This document shows, piece after piece, positions 25,923 through 37,839 of a stretch of DNA of 64,000 nt. The notes under the pieces are model-generated. The model saw only the letters and a program-made list of their open reading frames with translations. It was not told where the DNA came from and made no database searches. Both the position numbers and the translations under genes were made by a program. Origin of the DNA: Glossina fuscipes (Eukaryota > Arthropoda > Insecta > Diptera > Glossinidae); NCBI RefSeq assembly GCF_014805625.2, contig NW_023998415.1, positions 30,127,736-30,191,735 on the forward strand. Direction: 5' to 3'. Each line of letters opens with the position of its first letter. The stretch's first letter is position 1.

Positions 25923-26285
25923 CGCATTCTAGTATCCAACTCCTTTCATTTGATGCCTACATCGGAGGTATTGTAAACAAAATATTTATCCACTAAATCG
26001 TGATGTCGGCTGCAATTAATTTAGAATTAATATGCCTAGCTTCTCGCATTCTACTCGCCAAATTCTTTTGTGTGATACCCATATCAATGGTATTGCAACC
26101 AAAAAATTAGTTTACTACGTTGTAACGTCCGAGATATATTTAATGTGGATCTAACACACTTAGCTTTTCCCATTCTATTCTACATGTTCTTTTATTTGAT
26201 ATCCATATCGCTGGTGTTATTAAGAATATATCAATCTACCAGGTCTAACATTTTCGTTTTAGAATTGACCCATTCCTAGGCAGAC
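25923..26285. repeat. Tandem array, about 123-bp unit, about 3 copies
   Basis: Units start at CGCATTCT (25923), CGCATTCT (26045) and CCCATTCT (26169), 122 and 124 bp apart, with a partial fourth start at CCCATTC (26269). Each unit repeats in order a CTTTTATTTGATACCCATATC-like block, a GGTATTGCAACC-like block and a short AT-rich tail ending in TTAGCTTNTC. Copies are diverged. The second unit is closest to an average of the three. Confidence 0.8.
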
Positions 26286-26365
26286 ATTATTATTATAATT
26301 AATTTAGTTAGAGAATAAATTCTAAGACTAAAGTCTTAAAGCACTAGCATCTAAGGCTTTCCGAC

Positions 26366-26446
26366 TTTATGAAAAACTTGAAGTTTGAATCCACGACCAT
26401 TGAATTGATAGTCGAGACTCTTGCCTACTCGGCCGCTTAGGCGGGA
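26366..26446 (-). other. Degenerate tRNA-like sequence (Ser/Leu-like A and B boxes)
   Basis: The minus strand contains AGCGGCCGAGTAGGC (26437-26423), close to the A box and D arm of a type II tRNA. About 40 bp on it has GGATTCAAACT (26392-26382), one base off a B box. A stem GACTAT/ATGGTC lies between them at the anticodon position. The T stem does not pair, the loop lacks the U33-type base, and there is no variable arm. It is more likely a tRNA pseudogene or SINE head than a working tRNA. Confidence 0.35.
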
Positions 26447-27214
26447 TTTTTCGGCAGATAATATATCTTCATTTGACGAATCTAGAAAATAGAGTTGAAC
26501 CTGTCTATTTTGTTTGCCCTATGATAAATGAGCATAAAAGATCGGAAAAATAAAATTTAATTATTTGTAACTCTTTTTTGGGCATGGCCAGGCTTATACA
26601 TTTTTATATGTAAAGAGTAGAGCGTTTCGTAAAGTAAATGTGGAAATTTTCAGCCTTCTAGCTTTTAAAATTTCTGAGGAATGACCCACAAACTTTTGTT
26701 AGAAAAAACGGAGTTACGTTGATTATACGCTCCACCGCGGGCTTCTGCTCTGACCAATTTGTTTCACTCTCAATACGAACCTAAACCTGCAAAACCTGCC
26801 AATGCTTCTATCACATTTGAAAACGATATCATCGTTTTTGCGATCACGAGCGTCCCAACAAAACACACCACACCGACGGACAGGTATAGCTTAATAAATT
26901 CAGAATTTCATGGTAATCAAAGGTTTCTGAAGATTTCTTTCGGGTGTTATACTGCTTATGAAAGAAAACAAGATGAGTATACTCTCATCCTACAGTGGTG
27001 GGTATAAAAAGCTACAAGCCACAATTAATAAATGAAAGATCTTTTCCATTATATAATGTTCTCTTACTTGAATATTAAAGAGCAATGACAGTTTTTGATA
27101 TCCCTTTGCTTTCAATTTCTGGAATATATAGTCACGCTAGAGCATTGAGCTTTGCCGCAATCTCCTCTTCACACCACAATACCTCATCAGAATAACGCAA
27201 TAGAATCTGTTCGA

Positions 27215-27650
27215 ATTTTTCACAAATTTTCAAGTCTTGTATAATATTTGGTACAAGGGTACGTTATGTTATGTGTTGTGCGGACATATGCACCACATAA
27301 AAGTACTTGCGCTGGCCCCTTCTTTTATTGCATGGATCAACTGAGAATCGCTTTCGACATCGATTTTAGCATGTCTATCATTTCGTCCGTCTGTCCGTCT
27401 CTGGGTCTTTGTATCCAAGCTACAGACAATAATTTGTGAAATATTTTGATGAAATTCGGTATACTGTGCAGTGTGGTTTGACGCAAGGACAAACGCTATT
27501 GAACATGATTTGGGTCAAATCACTTTTTCGACCATTCCCCCTCCCCCCCATCATCATTTGCAGCCCAATTTTGAAAAGTCGTTATATGCATATTAATTAT
27601 TGGGTGGTGTAGGGTATTTAGTGATGGACCATGGCCCACTATAGCCTTTT
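27215..27650 (-). repeat. Dispersed repeat family A, copy 1
   Basis: Minus-strand order is CTATAGTGGGCCATGG, then TCGAAAAAGTGATTTGACCC, ACCGAATTTCATCAAAATAT, AGACGGACAGACGGACG, and finally ACATAACGTACCCTTGTACC. This matches the copy at 39333-39710 block by block. A G/C-rich hexa-C/T patch sits at 27538-27551. No coding capacity. Confidence 0.7.
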
Positions 27651-27937
27651 GTTTATTTCTTTTCTCGCATTTTTCTATCGAAATGTGTTTTTTTTTTTTT
27701 TTTCAATTTTCATAAGAAAGCTGATAAAGAAAGTTATTGCTTGATTTTTGAAGTGTGTGAGAATAAAAAGCCATTTGTCTAGGTTTCTGTCAAATTGTTA
27801 AGAAATTAACTTTTGTTTATTTTTTTTTTTCTTTTTTGTTAAATTGAATAGTTGAACGTTTAATCAATTTGTTCCTTTAATTCAGTATTTCTATCTACGT
27901 TTTTTCATATCGTTATACTTTTGATAAAAAATTATAT

Positions 27938-27938
<1 letters not shown>

Positions 27939-27980
<42 letters not shown>
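27939..27980. repeat. (AC)21 microsatellite
   Basis: An uninterrupted AC run of about 42 bp. Confidence 0.95.
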
Positions 27981-27984
<4 letters not shown>

Positions 27985-28289
27985 GTTTTATTTATTCCGT
28001 CTAAAAATTAATCGTAAATTATTTTTGGTCTTACAGTGTATCAAGTTCTTCCAAGCACTTTCTTCTTCTTCCTTCGTCTTTATCAGTGGTCCTATTGCCT
28101 ATGAGATTATTGAAATAAGCTTTTAATTCAATAGAAAGAATATAATTATATGTGTGTAATTGTAAATGTGAACAGTGAAGATTACAATTTTTATTTTGTG
28201 TTTTCCAAAAAAACATCCCCCCCGTCGATAAATATGTAAAGCAACTGAAGAAAACTTGTTTTTGTTGATTTATTTCATATGGAAAATAC

Positions 28290-29140
28290 CACATAGGGCT
28301 GAACTTTTAGAGGAGGAATGCGGCAAAATTGTAGGAAAGAGCCTTGATGGTAAGAAAATTAGCGCGACAGCAGCTACGGACTGTCTCGAACTCTGAAAGC
28401 TATAATTGTATTAAGAACAGTAGACGTACCCCAACCATAGATCAGGGGATTAAGCGGCTTATTCGACACCGGCAAATAAGAACATAATTAGGCTTAAATG
28501 TAACAAGAGAGCGTGTGCAGCAACTTCCGAACCGCGGTATTGATCTTAACTATGAACATAAAATTGCCAAACCACGTTTAACTCTACAGTCTACAAAAAT
28601 GTCGGTCTTGAATTTGCGGCCAAATGCAAATTTCGGCCGGAAGAGTTCGAAAATTTTATATTAAATGATGAAGAAAAATTCAATTTCAACGGAAGCGTCA
28701 CCATGATGGTGGATCTCTTATTATGGTACCGGCTACATTTGGAGAATGGGGTAAGTCAAATCTATGATTCGTAACTAGAAAAATTGACCGGGAGGCGTAC
28801 GTGGACTTGGTTGAGAACAATTTAATAGACTTTCCCGGAGAGTTATATGGTGATAATTGGACGTTCCAACAAAGCAACACTCCCATCCATATCGCACAAT
28901 TTACAAAGGAATTTTTTTCATTCACACAATCTACTGCGAGTAGAGCGGCCAGCCATGAGCCTCAGGGTAATACTTTCCGCCAAGATATTTATGACGTGCA
29001 AAGAGTATTTTGCGCTTAAGAAACTTATACTTGATGTATTATCGGAATCGGAGAACATTGGTACATTGGTACAGTGGTACAGTGGTACAGTGGCAACACA
29101 ATATCATATTAGTTAAATAATATTAGGGCTCAACAATAGG
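28290..29140 (+). mobile_element. Tc1-like transposase remnant
   Basis: Blocks of a Tc1-like transposase appear in order across several frames. They are a GKKISATAA helix-turn-helix start (about 28350), CKFRPEEFENFILNDEEKFNFNGS (about 28630-28695, around the first catalytic Asp), and GDNWTFQQSNTPIHIAQFTKEFF (about 28850-28918). In that last block the second catalytic Asp of the usual QQDNAPIH is Ser. Then come ERPAMSLRVILSAKIFM in another frame, where the third catalytic residue lies, and KEYFALKKLILD. There are many stops and frameshifts in the first half. An 8-bp tandem (GTGGTACA) near 29060-29093 disrupts the end. A dead copy. Confidence 0.8.
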
Positions 29141-29707
29141 AATTAATATTAGGTTTCATTTCTGCACATAAAATTACTATCTATGAAGTGCCTATGGAAT
29201 GTGTTTTTTTCGGTTATAAAAAAAAAAAAAATAAATAAATTAAGAGTTTGTATGTAACACACATAAACACAAAACACAAATTGAAGCAAAGATGAAAAAA
29301 AAATCTTTTCTTTAGGCTAACAACAATCAACATATAGATATTCGACAGAAGGATGACGTTATCCGTAACCAATATCGGACAATAATTGGGCTACAATTCT
29401 AGATCTGTGCGCAGATGTCTTCTTTTTTTTTTTCTTTTTTTTTTTTTGGTGTAAAACATGAGTAAGAGTGTTAAGCATAAATAATTAAAAAGTTTCATAT
29501 CCAAGACGTAATGTAACGTAAACGTAAAAAAAAAAAAAAAACAGAATTGAAGCGTATTACAGTTACATGTTTAGTGGCTACGAGTTCGATTGAAGTTGGC
29601 TTAGCTAGTTTTTTCAAATATTACGTAGATTGCTTGTATTAAGCTAAGTAATTCTGTACAAAACCTCGAATAGAAGTTTCACTGCTTACGGTTCTGCGTT
29701 GTTTTAC

Positions 29708-29746
<39 letters not shown>

Positions 29747-30069
29747 CAATTTTATTAAAATGAAAGAAATTTTTTATGTTGGATGATCGCTGGTGCTCAT
29801 CTTCTCGGTTACCTAGAGGTTCTTCTGCGAAACCCATCTACATTATTCATTTCACTTCTGTGTATATATTTACTTTTTAAATATCTGTGAATTTGTGCTT
29901 AAAATTTTTTTTTTTTAAATTTATTAATCTATAATTGCTTAATACTACTAAAATATTTACACCTAATATTATTCGGAAAAGTTATTGTAAAATTCGAACA
30001 GGGAGTAAATATCGAGAGCCATAATATGAATACAACTAGACATTATCTGCCGTAAAGATGCTGCGCTTA
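29141..30069. other. Gene-free stretch dominated by A/T runs
   Basis: It contains A or T runs at 29219-29231, 29421-29446 (interrupted), 29527-29541 and 29709-29742 (34 A). No ORF of note. Confidence 0.6.
29709..29742. repeat. Poly-A run, 34 bp
   Basis: An uninterrupted A run. Confidence 0.9.
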
Positions 30070-30106
30070 TATAGGGTGTCCCAAAGTTTGCTCAAGATAT
30101 GCATTT

Positions 30107-30156
<50 letters not shown>

Positions 30157-30500
30157 AATCTGACAGCTGACAGTTAGTGTTAGTGGAAATGGAGCCTTAC
30201 TCGAGAGAGCAACGCGTTTTTATTATTGAACAATATTATTATTAAGCAAAAGTAATGAGAGTGTGATCACACTTACTCGACAATGAAGCCGGTCCTAATT
30301 GATGATATCAATTTGAATCACAGATGCTTCCAATAGGACGATGCAACAATTCAATTATTGCATGAGCCATTCCCTGGTCAAATACTCTCAAATTTTCGGT
30401 GACCAGAATGTCGTTAAAAGAGCCAGCAAAACTGTGAAGACCATTTGCTCGATGTGCTATTCCACACATAACCCTAACCTATGAAGATTACGATTCAATA
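30070..30500 (+). mobile_element. Internally deleted DUF4817-type element (IS630/Tc1-related)
   Basis: The left end GGGTGTCCCAAAGTTTG resembles the element terminus near 62047. At 30188 a start MEPYSREQRVFIIEQYY reads into the family's N-terminal helix-turn-helix and stops after about 18 residues. The middle is deleted. Sequence resumes near 30325 with a decayed version of the third catalytic region (NSIIA, EPFPGQILS, FGDQN across frames) and ends with HLLDVLFHT before a stop at about 30469. A 47-A run (30109-30155) sits between the terminus and the start codon. This is a non-autonomous, MITE-like derivative. Confidence 0.7.
30109..30155. repeat. Poly-A run, 47 bp, inside the DUF4817-type element
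   Basis: The longest homopolymer in the window, in the element's 5' untranslated part. The homologous part of the copy at 62.05 kb has no such run, so it expanded after insertion or in this lineage. Assembly error is possible. Confidence 0.9.
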
Positions 30501-30979
30501 CAAAAATTACAATTAAAAAGCAAATATTTTTGTGTTCTACTTAATTAATATAAATCCGGTTAGGAGTTCGCAACACTATGTTGCTTGCTTACCTCTAGGT
30601 ATTGTGTTCGAATTTATATAAGACGCGTTACCCAACTTTCCCAATTCTTTAATGATTTTTGATAAACGAAAGTGTTAATACAGTCGTAAGCAGAAAATAA
30701 AAAAAAAGATTCAATTTTTTTTTTTAATTTTTAATATTTGATGAGAAAATTTTTATTTGCCTATTAACACCTACTAGCTATCGAATTACGCATTTTATAT
30801 ATGTATATATGAATTTTAACTCGTGACATAATATCAATAATATATCACATCGTATATACCTTTATATATGATTTCGTATTCATGTTTAGCGATTCTTGAT
30901 CCCAGTCAAGTCATTTTCGAATTCCTTACAAGTCACTATTTACGGACAAAGAGAAAGTTGTCATCTTGAAGGATGAGGG

Positions 30980-31640
30980 GTATATACATGTTTATCAAAA
31001 CATTTGCAACGGCCAGGAGACAGCTTCAGAGATCTCACAAAGTACATATATTCTTGATCAGCATCAAATTCTAGATCGATTTAAGCATGTCCGTCTCTCC
31101 GTCTATTGTAAATATTCTCCTGGCCGTAAAACTGCTGCTATCGACTTAAAATTTGGCAGAAACATTGAGAGTTCTTGCATGCAGTTTGGTATTCAAAATG
31201 GGCCAAGTCGGTCGCAGGACGTGGGCACAACACCGCGTAAACTGAAAACATCTCTGTTTTTCAAAAGCAATAAAAAATTGTTTTGTTTGCTTGCTAACCA
31301 TCAACTATAGCAGACAAATATACAAAAAGTTGAATGTATATTTTATGGGCAATGCTGCAGTATTTGTACAAAAATTGAAAAAATTGACCCCGTCCACCCA
31401 TTATAAAAAAGGAAAAGAGAAAAAAAATGTTTCTTCATTATCTATATAACGCATAGAAGTAAGCTTCAAAACCGTCATAAAGTACATCAATTCTTGGCCA
31501 GTTTCAATTTTGGAGCATGTGCGCCCATCCCTGTGTTTGTCTGCGCAACTGTGTTAGTATCCGTGGCAAACATTCTCCCGCCATCGCAAAAATAAAGAGA
31601 CATCGCCTACAAACTTATATAGAATAAACTTTTCATAGAA
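30980..31640 (+). repeat. Dispersed repeat family B, copy 2
   Basis: It matches copy 1 (15436-16345) over two consecutive units: CTTGATCAGCATCAAATTCT, ATCGATTTAAGCATGTCCG and AATGGGCCAAGTCGGTCG in the first, then ATCAATTCTTGGCCAGTTTC and GTTTGTCTGCGCAACTGTG from about 31480. It keeps a 114-codon open frame (30966-31310) that copy 1 does not preserve, so the frame is probably accidental. Confidence 0.7.
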
Positions 31641-32696
31641 TACGTCGAACGAAAACTTTGTACACCTTTTGTTTCCCTGTTTTTGGTAGTTACACTCATA
31701 AAGTACAACCGCATAAAGACTGCATAAATTTGCACCTTTATAAAAACGAATTTTCGAATATTACGTCCAGCTGCATAGTTCAGCATAGCTCTGATGCCCT
31801 AGCTGTCAGCTGAATTAAAATTTGAAATTTTTATTCATTTATTTATTTTTTTTTTGTTTTTGATTAGTCTGTCAAATGTCCTTTTGACTCTACACGCTAT
31901 CTATTATTCATTATAAAATGTTCTGTGTTTCAATCAAGGCATCACTATTACCTAAACTTCAAAGTTAATATCTTTATATACAATGTATATCAATGAACTT
32001 GAATTATTTTTATTTCTTTTCTTTTTCTTATTTATGTATTTATTCATTGTTTTTTTTTTTTTTTTTTTGTTTTATTTATTTATTTTTTATTTTTATTTTT
32101 TTTTTTTGCTTTGACTAGCTGTTCGAAATTCATCGGCACTCATCATCGAGCTCTCTTACACGCTTACACAGTTCAGTGTGTGAAATATGAGAAGAGCAGC
32201 AGAACAGCTGTCTTGTTGCTTGAATGAGGTAAAGAAACAACATATATATATATATATATATTATCGTGCAGACTAATCCTTGCTTTATATTATTATATAT
32301 CGTATATATCGTGTATAATTTTTTGATTATTGCAGTAGTTTTTCTAGTGTGTTTTTCATATGTGGTATGGCGTGCTAAAGTGGGTCAAATGAAACGTTAA
32401 CTATTTCGTTGTGCGATATTTACCTTGTTATGGCAACCGCAGTTATATTCATTCGATTGGCGGTTTAGCTTCGATTTATATATAAAGTCTAAGTCTTTGA
32501 CACTAAATACTTACTTACTTACTATATATATATATATATATATATAGATGTATATATGTATGCTTATATATACATTTTCGTAGTCGCGAATACAAATCAA
32601 AAATAATGCGATTTGTAATTGTGTGTTTAGAAAATCTTTCATTTCTTTTTCGCTAACAATTATTAAAGAAAGCACAGATTTTACCTTAAAAAAGGG

Positions 32697-32727
<31 letters not shown>

Positions 32728-34491
32728 TTCTTTCTTTTTTTTGATTACATATAAGATGTAAGTGTAGTTTTAAAAGCATTGCTCTCCCATTGCCGTCTTA
32801 CACATTTGAAAGAGTCGCGATATGTGTTGGGTATAAACTCTAGAATTTTCCACATGTTGACGCAATTTATTATTACAATTCTCTTTTTAGATGATAATTA
32901 ATCGGTCACTATCACACAATATCTGCGAATTTTGCATCATTTCTTAGAATATATATATAAAAAAGTAAAAATAAAAAATGAAAAAAAAATTTCCAAATAT
33001 CAAAGACAATATTCGAATATTCTAATGAAAAGTAATGAAAATTCGACGTAAATCGCTTATATTAATCCTATTTAGTGTCTGCATTGAAATATGTCCTTCT
33101 GTACTGTATCGTACATATGGGGGTTTTTGCTTTTCTGCGTGTGTCTGCTTTCTCCTCAAGTACTTTTGTTTTATTTTGAGACAAAAACAATTTCTCATGA
33201 AATTCTCATTTTCAGTTGCTATGTTAAACAATTACTTACTATCAACCGCTTATGTCATTAATATAAACATCTATCCTTGTAGATTGTGTTTTAAGTGCGT
33301 ATACAAGTCTTGTCTATATATTTCAAATCTTTTCTAATTACCTCCGCAATATTCGGAGAAATTTTCAAGAGAAACGCCGCAAAGGATGCATTTTCCTGCT
33401 TATGTCAACTTAAATAATAAAAAAGAAAAAAAAAAATCTAAAATATTATCCCTCTCTGACAACGGTCTTGATTGACTTTATTCATACACATTCGAAAGAC
33501 ATACATAGTTTCATTTAAACGATCGCTTTACTTAACACATTGACTTGGACAGTGAAAATTGCGTTGCGGTCGAAAAAATCGACAGTCAATTCAGTTTAAA
33601 ATTATTTATGATATCCGAAATCTGCTTGAAGTATATTTCGTAATGGCAGTCATAATATAATTGAGTGTGTGTGTATATATAATACAATGAATGCCGTAAC
33701 GTCCACTTTGATACAACTTATTATTATTATTATTATTAAAAATTGCATGAAAAATAATCGGCTTCAAAATGGAAATTCTACAGCATTTACGTACTTACGT
33801 CATTTTGCATCGCAATGAATATGGATGTTATAGCATCTACGCCCGTCAGTGTATTAATACCTAATCCTAGCTATCTATGCCGATTATACCCATTTGACGA
33901 AAAAACTCAACTCTTGATTACATATATTCTTAGGCTATCACTGCCTTTAACAAGCTATAAGTACGAAGAACAAAACGAAGAAATAAAAACAAAATACGTG
34001 AACAAAATATAGAAAAAGCTAATTAGATACTGAAATGTTTTTCCGAAAAATACGTCTTCCCTATGTAGCTTTTATAGAAATTTTGAATTACGTTGCGATT
34101 AATTAAGTATCGCGGAATTTGCAAACTTCTGGCAATTTCTCTTACCAAGTTTTTACAGGGAAAATATCAGCTTGACATATATGAAACTGAGCCGCCAGTG
34201 GATTGTGTTGTTTTCACACTCAGCCGATCGCGCGTCCTGAAGAGCCCTGGACATGGCTTTCCACCGCGCATTCTTTTGTGGTATCTGAAAGCGAAATCCT
34301 CCGAATATTATTTATGTAATCAATTTTATCCCACGGTAACGATTTACACTAATTCTTAGACAAAATTTGTAATAAAAAATTTATTATACTTTTTTTTTAA
34401 TGGTTCAGCGTTGAGAGTCAGAAAATTAAAGACATAAAAGAAAAGAGATAAATAAAGAAACACAAATAAGGAACAAAAGAGCAGAAGATAA
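31641..34491. other. Gene-free stretch
   Basis: Very AT-rich. It contains poly-T at 32050-32069, (TA)n at 32241-32262, 32524-32547 and 32699-32710, a T run at 32710-32729 and (TTA)n at 33720-33739. The ORFs at 33035, 33815 and 34093 are unrecognised, have no splice context and are probably chance. Confidence 0.5.
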
Positions 34492-34850
34492 TTAGCATTT
34501 TTTCCGCGTATGATATCTCTCGGGACTTGTAAGCTTACGCAATAGCACATTACAAGATTCGCAAACATACCGTGTATAGCCAGATTTTTTTAATTACAGA
34601 GCATACTCTGCATTTCTGTTGAGGATTAAATCTTGCTTCCATTTGTGACAATAGGTACTGTGTTTGTGTATTTCATGTCCTGGGATAAACGTCCTGCGGG
34701 GTCCTGTTTCGATGTTCTTCCTGCTGGTTGTACTGCATTCGATGGTGTTGCTTGTATTGGATCAATATTTTGAATTTCCTGCTCCTCCCGTTGTATCACA
34801 CATATCCCGTTGTATTGCCACATTGAGCAGTAATATGCTTGCAAAAATAT
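34492..34850 (-). mobile_element. piggyBac-like transposase remnant, C-terminal cysteine-rich end
   Basis: The minus strand from 34850 reads DPAGRLSQDMKYTNTVPIVTNGSKI in one frame. It shifts to NPQQKCRVCSVIKK and shifts again to YVCESCNVLLRKLTSPERYHTRKKC followed by TAA (34494-34492). Paired CxxC motifs and a final YHT are the hallmarks of the C-terminal cysteine-rich domain of piggyBac-type transposases, and the GRLS-D block normally comes just before it. The catalytic domain is absent from the flanking sequence. A stop after GSKI and at least one frameshift show decay. Confidence 0.75.
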
Positions 34851-36227
34851 ATATACATAGAATATTTGTGGAAGGGACTGTCAGTAGAAAAAGAATTTCG
34901 AGTTGAACAGTCGAAGGTATTGTCAAAAATAAATTGTGAATAATTTTACAAAAAAAAAAATAAATAAAAAAAAATAAAAAAAATTTTTTAGATAAAAGGG
35001 TAGATCTACCCAATCGGTCGGCTAAGTGTTAATAATTGTCATAAGCAACTCGACTTTTGAATGAATGTCTTTCCAAAACATGTTTAAGCTAAACATTTGC
35101 GAAAAGGGATAATTAGTTGCACGGCAATCTGGATTCATTGTCTCGAACGAAGACAGCGACTCTCGATCATCTCTCGTGCAATGTTAAAGACCAATGAGCT
35201 GGTATGTGTTCTATTTACGTTTGAAAGATCGGCATAGTTGAAGGCTTCATGACTCCACCTGCGCCTTGCAAATGTTATGCAAGCTGTTTTGCCAGCTCTT
35301 TGAAGCTGCTTTGAGTTTTACAATTCAGGGAAAGCATTTCCTCTACATTTCCTATACTTTTGTCTGATTTTAAATTCATCGTATTCTCTCTGTATCTCTC
35401 CTGTCTTAAGTTAAGATTTAAAAGTGAAAAACTTCAAATTATTATTAATTGTATGGATTTTATAAAATAAATGCAAATATTTTTCATTGCGTTACCCTTC
35501 TTCTAACAATCCAGATTCAATTTTTGACCTGATAGCAATACATTACTATTATGGCTGTTTCGCGCGGCTGTACCGCAAAACGTCACCCAAATGAACTCAT
35601 AAGCTAGCTATGGAATGAGAGAAGAAAACTAAATATTATATTAGTGGAATTTTTTTTTTTTTTTTCATGAAAATTGTAGAAAGGAAAATTTTCAACTAAA
35701 TTGTGCTTTGTACACAACGAACCGAACGAAGTACATGCATGACAGTAAAGGGTAAAGGATTTGTTTGCCATCCATTAACACCCACATGAAAATTACTATT
35801 TGTTGTTTTAATAAAATGGCATAAATTACTTTCTCCATTGTACTCGTGTCGCAGACACATATCTCTCTCATGTACGAGAACACGATATGTCGGGGTACAT
35901 ATCTACAAACATATATGTATATATATATACGTATATATATATATATATGTATGTATATGCATATCAAGGAGAAGAGCGGCGCATTTATATGCATATTATT
36001 GCGTAGTCTGTCTCTTGTTGAGACCGCTTTGCCTTTCAATGTCAAATTTGTATGTATATGTATATTGTTTTAGAAATTATAAGATTCACTTATTTAGGTG
36101 AGGAGTTGAGTTTGCTGCACTCATAGAATGTGTGTCTGCAGCTAAGTGTTTCAGTTCCATTTACATACCTTGCCGTGGTCGGAGTGTCGCAAGCAAGGAT
36201 TTACTCAGTTTTCATTTCCTTTTGCGC

Positions 36228-36265
<38 letters not shown>

Positions 36266-36689
36266 CTAGATTATTAAAGTTCCGAGTTGCCCTTTAGTTT
36301 TTATATAAATCAAATTTATAAATTTCATTATCCAATGCAAATATCGCATATTATTAAATAATTTGCATAAGCTGCAGAATATGTCATCCTGTATATGATA
36401 CCTACCTCTTATCCATTACAATGTAATGATTGCAGATACACACATTTAAAAAAAATTTTAAAATTAATGCACACACACACACGCACACTTTTATTAACAG
36501 CTTACGAGGTGGCGCCTAAAGACATACATTTCAATATTTTAAAACTTCAATTGGCCTATGGACACGCAGGGCAACAATTAAAAAGAGATACAGGATTCGC
36601 GTATATAGTTTTTATACTTGTGACTAATTAGCATAACCACGCGTTATTGCAAACAATCGACATTAAATAATAATCTGCAAAATGAATTC
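34851..36689. other. Gene-free stretch
   Basis: It contains A-rich sequence at 34952-34985, poly-T at 35649-35665, (TA)n with TATATG variants at 35916-35950, a 27-bp T run at 36233-36259 and a short (AC)n at 36471-36486. The ORFs overlapping 35692-36101 on both strands are (TA)n translations. Confidence 0.55.
36233..36259. repeat. Poly-T run, 27 bp
   Basis: An uninterrupted T run. Confidence 0.9.
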
Positions 36690-37180
36690 ATCTATTACAT
36701 CCTACGTCGGATACGGTGGGTCGACGCGGTTGTGTATGCAACGCCCAAAAGTGCTTAAGATAGATCCACCTTTTTTATATCGATCGATTTAGAATTATTT
36801 TTTGAATCGATTTAAAGATGTTTTTTTTGTCTGTCCTTCCGAGCTCTTTCTTCGTACATTTCATGTGCAACGTACAGACCGCTATTGCTTTGACTCAGGG
36901 GCGAACTCTCTTGAAAATGGACTGAATTTGGATCATTTTTACAATCACTTCCCCCCGAAAACGTCACAGTTGTCATAGGAAAAAATTTGCAAATTTTCAA
37001 AATTGGTCAAGAAAAATCGCTAAGTAATTGTGTTTTTTTTTTTTTTGGCAAACTAATAATAATTCATGTGAGACATTTCATCACAGGGCACCATATAACG
37101 AAATTTCAGTGAAAGTATTCAGCAAAGAGATTCGAGGTCCCAAAATGTCATCAGAGGATTCGAAGCTGTAAGGGAGATGG
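36690..37180 (-). repeat. Dispersed repeat family A, copy 2
   Basis: Read on the minus strand, GGACAGAC is followed by ATCGATCGATATAAAAAAGG, GTGGATCTATCTTAAGC and GGGCGTTGCATACAC. This parallels GATCGGTATAATAATAGATG, GATCTAACTTAAGC and GTGTGTTACATAC at 48524-48576. Confidence 0.55.
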
Positions 37181-37839
37181 AGGTGAGATGTGTGGCTATT
37201 TCCCTTTAAGCTTTCGCAAAATTTATAAAAGTATTTAGGATTACTGAGAAGGGAGGATTTTACGCTATGAAGGTAATTGCGATAATTTTAATGGCTGAGA
37301 TAATTGAATCTTCGTCTCATCGAAGAGTAAACGAGTTGGTCGTACGCTGATCCACTTTTCATGTATTTTTTGAAAAGTTCAGTTTACTTTATCGAACACC
37401 GGCGGACACATGTTTGAAGGAGCGATTGTCCGATCAAAACGTGTGCAGAAGTAGCTAGGTTTAATACATTATGGAACGAGGGTATTAGGGTTTCGATATT
37501 CCTAGTAGGAAAATGTAGCGTATGTAGCTATGCAATATTAGTTTTATTAAGGACATATTGTGTATGTGAGGAAGAGACATTTCACATGTGTTAGTATTGG
37601 TCACAGCAACGGTCAACGTGCTTGTAAGGAAATGACGAACAAATTGCTGGATGACACGAATCCCCCTGGTAAAGTAAAAAAGTGAACAGCGATTTACTAC
37701 TATCTCTGGGAAATTAACGGAACAAAGCTACCGCTCTCTGTCACTACAATTAGTAGCATGGTTGTAATGAAGTAAGTAAGTTACACAAGCTCTCTCAGTT
37801 TTTGAAGTAAGGACTATACAGCCTGAACTATCACTATAA

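Larger units (their letters stand above)
25735..27010 (+). repeat. Composite dispersed repeat containing the 123-bp array
   Basis: It starts at AAGTAAGAATGTTATATTC, similar to the terminus seen at the right end of family B copy 1 in the other orientation. It ends near CTACAGTGGTGGGTATAAAAAG and includes an ACCGACGGACAGG core at about 26873. The interior holds the tandem array and the tRNA-like sequence. Boundaries are estimated, and it may be two nested elements. Confidence 0.4.

Noticed and set aside
30966..31310. 114-residue ORF on the plus strand
   Set aside because: It lies in dispersed repeat family B, and the other copy does not keep the frame.
34093..34359. 88-residue ORF on the plus strand
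   Set aside because: No similarity and no consistent codon bias. It was considered as a transposon piece but no block could be named.
35692..36101. ORFs of 75-117 residues on both strands
   Set aside because: They are driven by a (TA)n tract, with Tyr-Ile runs in all frames and no similarity.
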